From a virus: 31,532 bases of DNA. The stretch covers positions 1 through 31,532 of IMG/VR virus record IMGVR_UViG_3300032753_000121; one strand, written 5' to 3'. The notes under the pieces are model-generated. The model had not been told where the DNA came from. It did not search any database and saw nothing but the letters and a program-made list of their open reading frames with translations. Made by a program: the position numbers and the translations under genes. Of this stretch, positions 21,318-28,962 are shown one piece after another; within the stretch, counting starts at the first letter, position 1; each line of letters starts with the position of its first letter.

Positions 21318-22694
21318 ATGGCCGTTCAATTTGCTTACGATGCACAAATACGTAGATTCGTATTACAGTTTGTTAGACTCTGCTCAAACTTTCAAGTAGA
21401 GTTTGGGCAGGATTCGTCTGGTAATAAAACTCTACAAACAGTTCCTGTATACTATGGAGATGCTAGTCGCCAGGCGGCAATGATCTTGCGCGGCAATAGC
21501 GAAAATACATTAAATGCTGTTCCTGCCATGGCTACTTATATATACGGTCTAGTATATGACCGTGAACGTATGCTTAATCCTACCTACGAAGGTCGGGTAA
21601 CTGTTAGCGAACAGGCATACAACCAATCCACACAAGCATACACTGGTACAAAAGATAATATGTATACTGTTGAACGCTTGATGCCGGCTCCGTATAAGTT
21701 GCAGGTTAAACTAGACATCTGGACTAGTAACATAGATCAGAAACACCAACTAATTGAGCAGATATTACCTTTGTTTAATCCCGGATTAGAAATTCAAAAT
21801 TCTGACAATTATGTTGATTGGTCAAGTCTGAGTGTTGTATTTTTAACCGACGTTAGTTATACTAACAGAACTGTACCAATGATGGGCGATGATACTACCA
21901 TCGACATTACTACCTTAACATTTGAAATGCCAATTTGGCTAAACTTGCCTGCTAAGGTTAAAAAGGCCGGTGTTGTTACGCAAATTGTTGCTAGTATATA
22001 CGGCAACGATGGTGGATTAAACCCAGACATTGTAACAAATTTACAAGGGCTAATGAGTCAACAAAAATTCACACCGCTATCCTACGAAATTTTATATATG
22101 GGTAATACCTTGACACTATACCAAGGTCCAATTAGCACCGACGACGGTAACATATATGGTGAGAAAGCCAAGTGGGACGGACTAGTAAATCTATATGGTG
22201 CATTAACCAATGGTGTAAGTCAAGTTCGTTTACAGTTTACTCATTCCGATGGGCCACATGAGATTGTTGGTACTGTGGCATACGACCCAACAGATTCTGC
22301 TAGTTTATTGTTTACTCCAATTTCCGCAACACTACCGGCAAATACCGTACCTGCGGTGAATGCAATTATCGATCCAATGAATGTAACTGTTAATAGTAAT
22401 ATTTTAAATCCGGCGACCGGAACACGTTACTTGATTTTAAATCCAATTGGCGATGCTGATACTTTTCCCGCAGTGGCATGGCAAGGTGCTGCCGGCACCA
22501 ACTTAATTGCTAGAGCAAACGATATCATTGAGTGGAATGGAGCTTACTGGACTATAGTATTTGACAGTAGAGAACCTGCTATACAATACGTAACCAACTT
22601 GAATACTAGTGTTCAGTATCAATGGACCGGTACTCAGTGGGTCAAGAGTTACGAAGGTGTTTACAAGACTGGCGAATGGAGTTTGGTGCTATAA
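21318..22694 (+). CDS. 15: gp15 tail sheath stabiliser / tail completion protein
   Basis: Caps the head-proximal end of sheath and tube and joins tail to neck. The first 230 residues follow the gp15 family: AYDAQIRRFVLQFVRLCSNF (6-25), VPVYYGDASRQAAMILRGNS, YTVERLMPAPYKLQVKLDIW, then LIEQILPLFNPGLEIQ, and a WSSLSVVFLTDVSY...TLTFEMPIWLNLPAKVKK end, as in T4 gp15. At 458 aa it is longer than T4 gp15 (272 aa); the extra C-terminal part includes beta modules with short W motifs (IIEWNGAYWTIVF, QYQWTGTQWVKSY). The stop overlaps the ATG of the Nudix gene (TAATG), so translation is coupled. Confidence 0.9.
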   Translation: MAVQFAYDAQIRRFVLQFVRLCSNFQVEFGQDSSGNKTLQTVPVYYGDASRQAAMILRGNSENTLNAVPAMATYIYGLVYDRERMLNPTYEGRVTVSEQAYNQSTQAYTGTKDNMYTVERLMPAPYKLQVKLDIWTSNIDQKHQLIEQILPLFNPGLEIQNSDNYVDWSSLSVVFLTDVSYTNRTVPMMGDDTTIDITTLTFEMPIWLNLPAKVKKAGVVTQIVASIYGNDGGLNPDIVTNLQGLMSQQKFTPLSYEILYMGNTLTLYQGPISTDDGNIYGEKAKWDGLVNLYGALTNGVSQVRLQFTHSDGPHEIVGTVAYDPTDSASLLFTPISATLPANTVPAVNAIIDPMNVTVNSNILNPATGTRYLILNPIGDADTFPAVAWQGAAGTNLIARANDIIEWNGAYWTIVFDSREPAIQYVTNLNTSVQYQWTGTQWVKSYEGVYKTGEWSLVL

Positions 22695-23125
22695 TGGCAG
22701 ACAAGCATACAGAAGGTTGCGGCGCATTAGTCTACGCCAAGAACACTAATCGTTATCTTTTCTTACTACGCAACAGGCATCGACAACAGGGCTTTTGGGG
22801 TATAGTCGGTGGCAAGATTGACGCAGGTGAAACTGTTATACAAGGTCTTGTTAGAGAAATTAGAGAAGAAATTGGTGTTGACTACACCAAGAAGAAATTC
22901 ATTCCTTTAGAAACATTTACCGCAGACAATCAAAAGTTTGTCTACTACACTTTCTTAGTAACAGTAGATGATGAGTTTGTTCCCACACTAAACGAGGAAC
23001 ATAGAGGATATTGTTGGGTTGAGTTGAAGGACCACCCAAAGCCCTTGCATCCTGGGCTCTGGCGTAGTTTTAATTTTGATATTGTTAAGAAAAAGATTAA
23101 GACCTTAGAATCAATATTAAATTAA
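22694..23125 (+). CDS. Nudix hydrolase
   Basis: Hydrolyses nucleoside diphosphates linked to another group X, with Mg2+. In 143 aa from ATG 22694 the full Nudix box is present: G40-KIDAG-E46-TVIQGLV-R54-E55-I-R-E58-E59-I-G61-V, an exact match to GX5EX7REUXEEXGU. Flanking strands (GALVYAKNTNRYLFLLRNRH and QKFVYYTFLVTVDDEF) fit the fold. The WGIVGGKIDAGE text is typical of MutT/NUDIX proteins acting on nucleotides. The substrate could be an oxidised dNTP, ADP-ribose or capped RNA; not deducible. It follows gp15 with a 1-nt overlap, unusual company for an enzyme. It overlaps the convergent 254-aa gene by 4 nt (shared TTAA). Confidence 0.9.
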   Translation: MADKHTEGCGALVYAKNTNRYLFLLRNRHRQQGFWGIVGGKIDAGETVIQGLVREIREEIGVDYTKKKFIPLETFTADNQKFVYYTFLVTVDDEFVPTLNEEHRGYCWVELKDHPKPLHPGLWRSFNFDIVKKKIKTLESILN

Positions 23126-23886
23126 TTCTCTGTAGCAACTGATAAAATTCCAATATCAGCTTCAATAATAAAATCTCTATAATTAATCTGTCTAAAGTTT
23201 ACCAATGGGGTTATTCTGGAATGTACCCAATGCGTGTCGTATTGCATTACACGCACAAATTCTACATCAGAATAGGTAGTAATAACATCACAAAGACTTA
23301 CTGCAAAGAATTCGCCGTTGTCTGTATCTGCACTGGTTGGATAGCCATTTGTATCTTTATAAATATTGTTCATTGTGCTTAAATCATCATAGTGATCATA
23401 CCCAATTAGAAATACTTTTTTGTGTCCATCAAAGCAGGCCATATACGCTGCAATAGCGCCGGCATCAATTTGAACGTTTTGCGGAATTAAATAAAACTTA
23501 CCAGGATACTCTAATACTTTGTCTGCTGTAGAGTAAACAATGTTATCAGCTGTATAGTCAGAATTGGCAATTTCATCAACTATTACATCGCCGGTTGCTA
23601 TTAAAAAGTCCGGAGTCATGTCACGATATAGTGCGTTGCAACCATAACTTTGTAATCTGTTGGCACCAAGTAATCCACCTTGGTGTTTAGCAATATACTG
23701 TAGATCAAATCCCAGTCGACTTTCGCCGTTGCCAATTGCCACTGCTTGTCCAGTGGTATATGTATTTGTAACACTATTTGGTACAAATTCTGTTTCTGGA
23801 TTCCACTCACCGCTGACCAAATTAAGTTGAGTAACAATGTTTTCACCTGCATAGTTAGCGCGATAAATCTGTTTAAGTTTTTGCAT
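23122..23886 (-). CDS. DUF115/MAF-like Rossmann protein in tail-fibre locus
   Basis: The 254-aa product has the pattern of DUF115 (MptE/MAF-like) proteins: GQAVAIGNGESRLGFDLQYI (46-65) with a nucleotide-binding-like GNGESR, YGCNALYRDMTPDFLIATGD (81-100), and DAGAIAAYMACFDGHKKVFL then IGYDHYDD (141-168), the conserved G-x-x-A...A...GHKKVFLIGYD step. Cellular relatives act in flagellin glycosylation (MAF) or pterin phosphorylation (MptE). Placed last in the fibre operon, immediately after a fibre gene (stop TAA abuts ATG), it may modify fibres or surface glycans; this is inference. A late-like octamer lies 44 nt upstream inside the fibre gene; GGGAAG serves as Shine-Dalgarno. Confidence 0.62.
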   Translation of the reverse strand: MQKLKQIYRANYAGENIVTQLNLVSGEWNPETEFVPNSVTNTYTTGQAVAIGNGESRLGFDLQYIAKHQGGLLGANRLQSYGCNALYRDMTPDFLIATGDVIVDEIANSDYTADNIVYSTADKVLEYPGKFYLIPQNVQIDAGAIAAYMACFDGHKKVFLIGYDHYDDLSTMNNIYKDTNGYPTSADTDNGEFFAVSLCDVITTYSDVEFVRVMQYDTHWVHSRITPLVNFRQINYRDFIIEADIGILSVATEN

Positions 23887-25455
23887 TTAAAATCTTCCCA
23901 CGACCACTTCTATGGTCTCTGTTGTATTAGTATTTATTGCTTCTAGTGCTTTACCCACCACACAACCAGGTAAAAACTTAGAATTATCAATAGCTTGTGC
24001 TACTCCAGGTGTAGAGCTAGTGACTAGCACTTGCCCTTTAATTACTGGGCCTTGTACACGACACGGAACACGTCCTGTTAATGCTACTGGTAAACCTTTG
24101 GCTACAGCATTCATTAAGTATGCAGGATCCGTGGATATAACCCCAGCTACTGCGGTATCATGGCTAGTTGTTGTTACTGTAATTTCTGCACTACCACCAA
24201 ACACAACTACCGTGCCCGGGGCATATTCTGAATCTGGGGTATAATTTTCTGCCAAGTCGGCGTATTGTGCTGTAGTTGCTTTACCACTATACACACCAGC
24301 AGATGATATATTAACAACCGATGCCATTGTTCCAGCGGCTGTTCCAAACGCAAAATTTAAGTTTCCTCCTGAGTTTGTTGAATATATCCCAATGCCACCA
24401 GTGCCATCTGTAAACGACAGACCGCCGCCATAACTGCCACTTGCTTGTAAACCGTAATTGCTTGCCGTAGTTGGACCTGCATTTGATCCGCCAACTACCT
24501 TTGCTGCACTTGCAGTACCAGATACGGTTAGCCCAGTTAATGTGCCAACGCTAGTGATTGCTGATTGTGTAGCACCAGTTACAGTTGCAGCTGACCCAGT
24601 TGTGTTTTGATTTAAAGTCGGGATTAACGATGCACTAACCGTACCTGTTGTTAAATTACTTGCATTTAAACTTGTTAAGTATGTACCTGTGCCAACAATG
24701 TTAGCACCAATATTACCAATCGTACCTGCATATAAGTTTGTAGCATTAATTGTATTAACGTACTCTGTTGCTGTTACTGTTTCGGTATTAGTAAATGTCT
24801 GCGTGCCTGTAACTGTTAGATTACCATTTATTGCAAAATTACCAAGTACAGTTGTTGTTACGCCAGTGGTTCCTAAACTTGTTAATCCAGCAAGTGTTGT
24901 TACGCTTGGTTGCGATGCCGTTGTTACAGTACCAGCAGTTGCGGCACTACCTGTTGTATTTTGATTAAAGGTTGGCCATGTAAATGTGCCTGTACTAAAA
25001 TTGCCCGAAGAAGGAGTTCCTAATGCTGGTGTTGTTAATGTCGGGCTAGTTAGCGTTACGCCAGCGACAGTTGCGGCTGTTGCACCTAATGCTACTGCTG
25101 TTGACCCAATTGTTACACTACTGTTTGTTAACGCAGAATTTGGAATACTTGTTAGGCCTGTTCCGGCACCAGTAAATGATGTTGCTGTTAATACCCCGGT
25201 ACTAACCGCCGATGTTGTTGTGATTGTACTATTACCAGACCAATAATATAAAGGTACAGCGCCAAATGTACCATTATTGTTATACTGTATTTGTCCTATG
25301 GTTCCGGATGCAGAGCCGCCTCCGCCTGTACTAATCGGGTATCCGTTACCGGTCCAGAATAGTCCTGTGGTAGTGTAAATACCGCCGCCAAGAGTCACAT
25401 TGGAGTTGACTATTAGATTACCAAATACTTGTGTGCCGGACTGTAGTTTTGCCAT
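23887..25455 (-). CDS. Tail fibre-like protein (522 aa) with conserved C-terminal domain
   Basis: Starts MAKLQSGTQVFGNLIVNSNV, a fibre N-terminal style common in aquatic phages. Then come Thr/Ser/Gly/Ala-rich repeats, including two NQNTTGSAATxTG units each followed by a xSVGTLTGL/TSLGTT-type segment, suiting a trimeric beta shaft. The last about 125 residues (from AQYADLAENYTPDSEYAPGT to VVVGRF) form a compact domain with GVISTDPAYLMN, shared with the 673-aa fibre; it resembles the phage tail domain class that includes the autoproteolytic Peptidase_G2 domain (weak, from memory). Expression: GATAAATA 7 nt before the ATG, no Shine-Dalgarno. Probably host-receptor related. Confidence 0.8.
   Translation of the reverse strand: MAKLQSGTQVFGNLIVNSNVTLGGGIYTTTGLFWTGNGYPISTGGGGSASGTIGQIQYNNNGTFGAVPLYYWSGNSTITTTSAVSTGVLTATSFTGAGTGLTSIPNSALTNSSVTIGSTAVALGATAATVAGVTLTSPTLTTPALGTPSSGNFSTGTFTWPTFNQNTTGSAATAGTVTTASQPSVTTLAGLTSLGTTGVTTTVLGNFAINGNLTVTGTQTFTNTETVTATEYVNTINATNLYAGTIGNIGANIVGTGTYLTSLNASNLTTGTVSASLIPTLNQNTTGSAATVTGATQSAITSVGTLTGLTVSGTASAAKVVGGSNAGPTTASNYGLQASGSYGGGLSFTDGTGGIGIYSTNSGGNLNFAFGTAAGTMASVVNISSAGVYSGKATTAQYADLAENYTPDSEYAPGTVVVFGGSAEITVTTTSHDTAVAGVISTDPAYLMNAVAKGLPVALTGRVPCRVQGPVIKGQVLVTSSTPGVAQAIDNSKFLPGCVVGKALEAINTNTTETIEVVVGRF
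23931..23938 (-). promoter_or_regulatory. Possible late promoter AATAAATA inside fibre gene
   Basis: Lies in the 3' end of the 522-aa fibre gene, 44 nt before the DUF115-like ATG. Inside coding sequence, so chance is possible. Confidence 0.35.
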
Positions 25456-25462
25456 AGTTTAG

Positions 25463-25470
25463 TATTTATC
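25463..25470 (-). promoter_or_regulatory. Late promoter GATAAATA, 7 nt before ATG 25455
   Basis: GATAAATA-CTAAACT-ATG with no Shine-Dalgarno; predicted start within 1-2 nt of the ATG. Confidence 0.65.
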
Positions 25471-25471
25471 G

Positions 25472-26401
25472 TTATAGACCGTTGGTTGGTAGGCCGTATC
25501 TAGTGGCAAAATAATTGTAGTTGTTTAATTGTTCTGCGGCGGTTAATTGTCTATTGTATAAGGCAACTGCGGCAATGTTACCACGAAAATCGCGAAGATC
25601 TCCGCTGTAACCTTCTGTGCCCAAATAGTAAGCAAAGTTGCCGGCAAATGCTCCATTTGTTGTATTGGTTCTTGCACCACCTAAAACGTTCCACCCAGAT
25701 GCCAAGTTAGCATTAGTAGTGGTTGCTACACCGTTGATATAGTAAGTAGTTGTGCTGTTGGCCCAGCCATCATTGTTGTCTGGGTTTATTGTTTGCCAAG
25801 GTCCAGTTCCATTGGCATTTTGAAGACGCAGGCTCTTGTCACTACTGGTAGCATCCGTACTAGAGGCTATTAATCCAACTAGTCCGCTTGATGTAGATAG
25901 AGTAAAGTCAGGTTGAAATACTATGGTACAATCAAGATAATTTTGTGTCACTGTTGTACTGATAAAGTTACCAGAGCCTGCGGTAGGGAAACGCCAGTAA
26001 CTGGATTCACTGTAGGGACCGGCACTGGTCCAAGTTACAGTACCATTCATTGTGGCATTATTGTTAGCTGTTAAATCAAATACAGGAACACTATTGCCTG
26101 TGGTTACGCCGTTACCATTAAAACTGCTTAATTTACCAGCGTCTATGTAAGCTATTAATCCATTGGTTACTAGCATGCCAGTAACTTCATCGAACTGTCC
26201 GGCAACCTGTAAGTTACCTGATCGAAAATGTCGCATTGCTGAACCACCACCTTGATTAGTAACTTCATCTAATAAGGCAGCATAGACCACATTACCACGT
26301 GTGCTGATAGTTGACTGCGTAACTTCGTCGAAGTAACCGTTGTAACCATTGGTTATTAGATTACCAGTTTTAGTTAACCTGGTTGTAAGAATCTTAGCCA
26401 T
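25472..26401 (-). CDS. Short tail fibre with LamG/ConA-like lectin domain
   Basis: From ATG 26401 (309 aa; an upstream TTG is less likely). The N-terminal 80 residues contain three FDEVT/LDEVT repeats (24-28, 44-48, 70-74) spaced in a fibre-like segment. From about 82 (GLIAYIDAGKLSSFNGNGV) to the end runs a concanavalin-A/LamG-like beta sandwich: VFDLTANNNATMNG, SYWRFPTAG, LDCTIVFQPDFTL, a GWNVLGGARTN strand, and the characteristic closing RDFRGNIAAVALYNRQLTAA, EQLNNYNYFATRYG. Such domains bind sugars, so this is a probable receptor-binding protein. It lies 3 nt after the stop of the 123-aa gene, in one transcription unit. Confidence 0.8.
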   Translation of the reverse strand: MAKILTTRLTKTGNLITNGYNGYFDEVTQSTISTRGNVVYAALLDEVTNQGGGSAMRHFRSGNLQVAGQFDEVTGMLVTNGLIAYIDAGKLSSFNGNGVTTGNSVPVFDLTANNNATMNGTVTWTSAGPYSESSYWRFPTAGSGNFISTTVTQNYLDCTIVFQPDFTLSTSSGLVGLIASSTDATSSDKSLRLQNANGTGPWQTINPDNNDGWANSTTTYYINGVATTTNANLASGWNVLGGARTNTTNGAFAGNFAYYLGTEGYSGDLRDFRGNIAAVALYNRQLTAAEQLNNYNYFATRYGLPTNGL

Positions 26402-26404
26402 CAA

Positions 26405-26776
26405 TTACCCAAAGATAGTATCGAGGCTGTTGGTTGTACTATTGAACATTTGATAAACGGCGCTGGTGGTATTTCCAGACCACGTAAAGTCCACACGATT
26501 ATTGACAAACACATTGCCCATTGTTAAATTGCCGTAACTTGTTACAGCAACGTTGGTGTTGGTAACTCCAGTACTACTTGTAAGAGCCACCACAACACTC
26601 TGTTGAGATTCTGACCAGTAAAGTGCTACGTTTGATACCAGACCGTTGGCGCGGTTAAATATGAATCCTACGTCTACGTTAGCCTGTGTTGAAGCTTGAT
26701 GCAATACTGTCAAGGGATCTAAAAAATACTCTATATTAGTATCTAAATCCCAAATTTTTGGTCTAGTTAATCCCAT
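26405..26776 (-). CDS. Small tail-fibre-like protein (123 aa)
   Basis: The sequence MGLTRPKIWDLDTNIEYFLD, then VDVGFIFNRANGLVSNVALY and WSESQQSVVVALTSSTGVTN, resembles a beta-rich module occurring within long fibre proteins of aquatic T4-like phages (GFIFNR...VALYWSES). Here it is a stand-alone gene with its own late promoter and a Shine-Dalgarno (AGGA), and is followed 3 nt later by the lectin fibre. It might be an adaptor or a separated N-terminal segment of the next fibre. No frameshift signature is visible that would join them. Confidence 0.7.
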   Translation of the reverse strand: MGLTRPKIWDLDTNIEYFLDPLTVLHQASTQANVDVGFIFNRANGLVSNVALYWSESQQSVVVALTSSTGVTNTNVAVTSYGNLTMGNVFVNNRVDFTWSGNTTSAVYQMFNSTTNSLDTIFG

Positions 26777-26800
26777 TTGTTTACGTCCTGTTTTATTATG

Positions 26801-26808
26801 TATTTATC
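26801..26808 (-). promoter_or_regulatory. Late promoter GATAAATA for the small/lectin fibre genes
   Basis: 24 nt before ATG 26776, with AGGA between, and only 8 nt past the terminator palindrome at 26817-26840. Confidence 0.72.
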
Positions 26809-26816
26809 GCCAAACA

Positions 26817-26840
26817 AAAAGCGCACTCGAGTGCGCTTTT
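26817..26840. terminator. Bidirectional intrinsic terminator (palindrome GCGCACTCGAGTGCGC)
   Basis: A 10-bp stem AAAAGCGCAC / GTGCGCTTTT with TCGA at the centre and T-runs on both strands, 21 nt after the stop of the 673-aa fibre gene. It ends that transcript and separates it from the next late promoter. Confidence 0.92.
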
Positions 26841-26861
26841 GTTACATATTTTAGTAAATGT

Positions 26862-28883
26862 TTAGAAACGACCAACAACTACCTCAATAACTGCTTTACC
26901 TGCAAAAACAACTTCTTGTAGTGCTTTACCAATAACTGTGCCAACTGCTGGGCTATTGTTTACTTTAGCATATCCAAATCCTGCTGATACTAAGATGTCG
27001 CCCTTCTTAACTGGACCAATAACTTGACACGGAACACGTCCTTGTAGTGCTAATGCCACTACGTTTGCACCAGTTAGGCCGCCATTCATCAAGTGAGCCG
27101 GATTCGTGGATACCACACCAGCTACTGCTGTTGTATCTGCATCAGCTACCGTAACTTCTGCACTACCACCAAACATAACTACTGTGCCTGGAGTGTAGCT
27201 CTTGTCGCCTTGATAGTTTTCTGCCAAGTCAGCGTACTTGGCTGTTGTTGACACACCGCTAAATGTTGTAGCGTAAACTGTAGCAAATACGGATCCTGAT
27301 GCACCAATGTTGATGTTGTTGTTAGTACTTGCAGCGATTGTACCGCTAACTGTCAAGCCAGTCAATGTACCAACGCTTGTTACGTTAGTTTGTGCGGCTG
27401 TACTTAATGTACCTGTTAGTGTACCGGCACTAACTGTACCCGATGTAGTAATTGTGCCAGAACCTGCATTTAAACTACCAGCATAAATTGCGCCAGCAAT
27501 ACCAGCACCACCAGTAACTACTAAAGCACCAGTTGTTGTACTTGAACTTGCTGTTGTGTTTGCTAATGTTAATTCGCCTGATTTAACTTTATCCCAGATT
27601 AATCCAGTATCGGACCAGTTAACTGATCCAGTTGGTTCTGTTTTAACGTTACTAAAGAAACCCCAGTAATTATTTTGATAACTACGAACAACGCCAGTAT
27701 GTGCATATACGTTAGCTGGTCCGCCTATGAAGTGGCTGTACATACCAATATCAAAAGTATACGGATATAGGTTACCTGTCAGGTATACTAATGGAGCAGT
27801 GACATTCAATTGACTGGAAGAAATTGTATTTAAACTTGCAGCGTTAATATTTCCAAATACGTTTAAGTCTCCGCCCACTCCAACACCACCAGTGACAACC
27901 AACGCACCAGAAGATGAACCAGTACTTGCTGTAGCATTAGTAATGCTTGTAACACCAGTTACGCCTAATGTATTATTAACCTGTGTTGCACCACTTGCTG
28001 TAATTGCGGCAGCTGTTAATGTACCAGTAACAGTTGGACTTGCACTGAATACAAAGTTGCCTGTACCAGTTGCGCCAGTTGCTGTTACGCCTTCAATTGT
28101 TGCGTGGCCTGTGATTGTTGGACTAGCATCAAGTACCATTTTACCAGTACCAGTTACTGAGTTAGTTAAAGTAACACCGCCATAAGTTAATGCAGAACTT
28201 AATGTAGTTGCGCCAGTTACGTTTAATACACCACCAACGTATGCGGCGCCAGCAATACCAACACCACCTGCTACTTGTAATGCGCCTGTTGTACTACTTG
28301 TAGAAACTGTTGTAGGTAAAATACTAATGTTGCCGGCACTTGCCCAGGCAACTTGTACTTTAGAACCAGTAGAACCAGAATAGAAACGTAATACGTCGTC
28401 GCCGGCGCCTGCACTTGCTTCAGCGGTAATAGTAGCGTAACCGTCAACTGACTTAACACCGCCTAAACTTGACCATGCAGAACCTGCTCCGTAACCTTCA
28501 TATGAACTAATATCGCTGTTATAGCGAATCATACCCAATGCTACGTTAGCTGTACCAGGACGTTGCGCTGTTGTACCAGCTGGGATTTTTAAGTATGCTG
28601 TACCTGTTGAGTGTACATTGCCGCCGTGAAAAGCGTCGCCAGTAATGCCCATACCACCAGTAACTAAGAATGTACCAGTTGTAGTACTTGAACTACCAAT
28701 ACCAGCATTAGCTGATAATTGACCGTAAACTGCTTCAGTACCTGTAACAATTTCATTAATAAATGTTGTTACTGTACCTGTTGTAGTAATGTTACCTGTT
28801 GTAGTGATACCGCCTGATGCTGCATCAATTGTTAATGGTCCAATTTGTAGACCGTTTTGTACTATAAAATTTCCGTTTGCCAT
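26862..28883 (-). CDS. Tail fibre protein (673 aa) with TGALVVTGG repeats
   Basis: Starts MANGNFIVQNGLQIGPLTID, a common fibre start. Four copies of a repeat like STTTGALVVTGGxGIAGxxYxGG are distributed along the chain (variants TGTFLVTGGMGITGD, TGALQVAGGVGIAG, SGALVVTGGVGVGGD, TGALVVTGGAGIAG). A globular insert stands near the middle (NLYPYTFDIGMYSHFIGGPA and VNWSDTGLIWDKVKSGELTL). The C-terminal about 125 residues (KYADLAENYQGDKSYTPGTV to VVVGRF) match the end of the 522-aa fibre. No late octamer was found in the 79-nt gap upstream, so it may be read from the previous gene past the hairpin at 28924-28954. Shine-Dalgarno GGGGAAAG. Confidence 0.85.
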   Translation of the reverse strand: MANGNFIVQNGLQIGPLTIDAASGGITTTGNITTTGTVTTFINEIVTGTEAVYGQLSANAGIGSSSTTTGTFLVTGGMGITGDAFHGGNVHSTGTAYLKIPAGTTAQRPGTANVALGMIRYNSDISSYEGYGAGSAWSSLGGVKSVDGYATITAEASAGAGDDVLRFYSGSTGSKVQVAWASAGNISILPTTVSTSSTTGALQVAGGVGIAGAAYVGGVLNVTGATTLSSALTYGGVTLTNSVTGTGKMVLDASPTITGHATIEGVTATGATGTGNFVFSASPTVTGTLTAAAITASGATQVNNTLGVTGVTSITNATASTGSSSGALVVTGGVGVGGDLNVFGNINAASLNTISSSQLNVTAPLVYLTGNLYPYTFDIGMYSHFIGGPANVYAHTGVVRSYQNNYWGFFSNVKTEPTGSVNWSDTGLIWDKVKSGELTLANTTASSSTTTGALVVTGGAGIAGAIYAGSLNAGSGTITTSGTVSAGTLTGTLSTAAQTNVTSVGTLTGLTVSGTIAASTNNNINIGASGSVFATVYATTFSGVSTTAKYADLAENYQGDKSYTPGTVVMFGGSAEVTVADADTTAVAGVVSTNPAHLMNGGLTGANVVALALQGRVPCQVIGPVKKGDILVSAGFGYAKVNNSPAVGTVIGKALQEVVFAGKAVIEVVVGRF

Positions 28884-28923
28884 TTTGTTTCTTTCCCCGG
28901 TTCCATATTCCCCGATAAGGTGT

Positions 28924-28954
28924 TAAGCTAACGTGGACCATCCACGTTAGCTTA
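28924..28954. terminator. Perfect 14-bp hairpin between two fibre genes, no U-run
   Basis: TAAGCTAACGTGGA / TCCACGTTAGCTTA with a 3-nt loop, 9 nt after the stop of the giant fibre gene. It lacks a U-run, so it may be a weak or factor-dependent terminator, an RNA-stability hairpin or a processing site. Listed as terminator with reservation. Confidence 0.5.
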
Positions 28955-28962
28955 TGTTGCTA

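Noticed and set aside
26401-26405. Frameshift fusion of the 123-aa fibre piece with the lectin fibre
   Set aside because: The stop codon is followed by an ATG after 3 nt and no slippery sequence is visible at the junction; separate genes are simpler.
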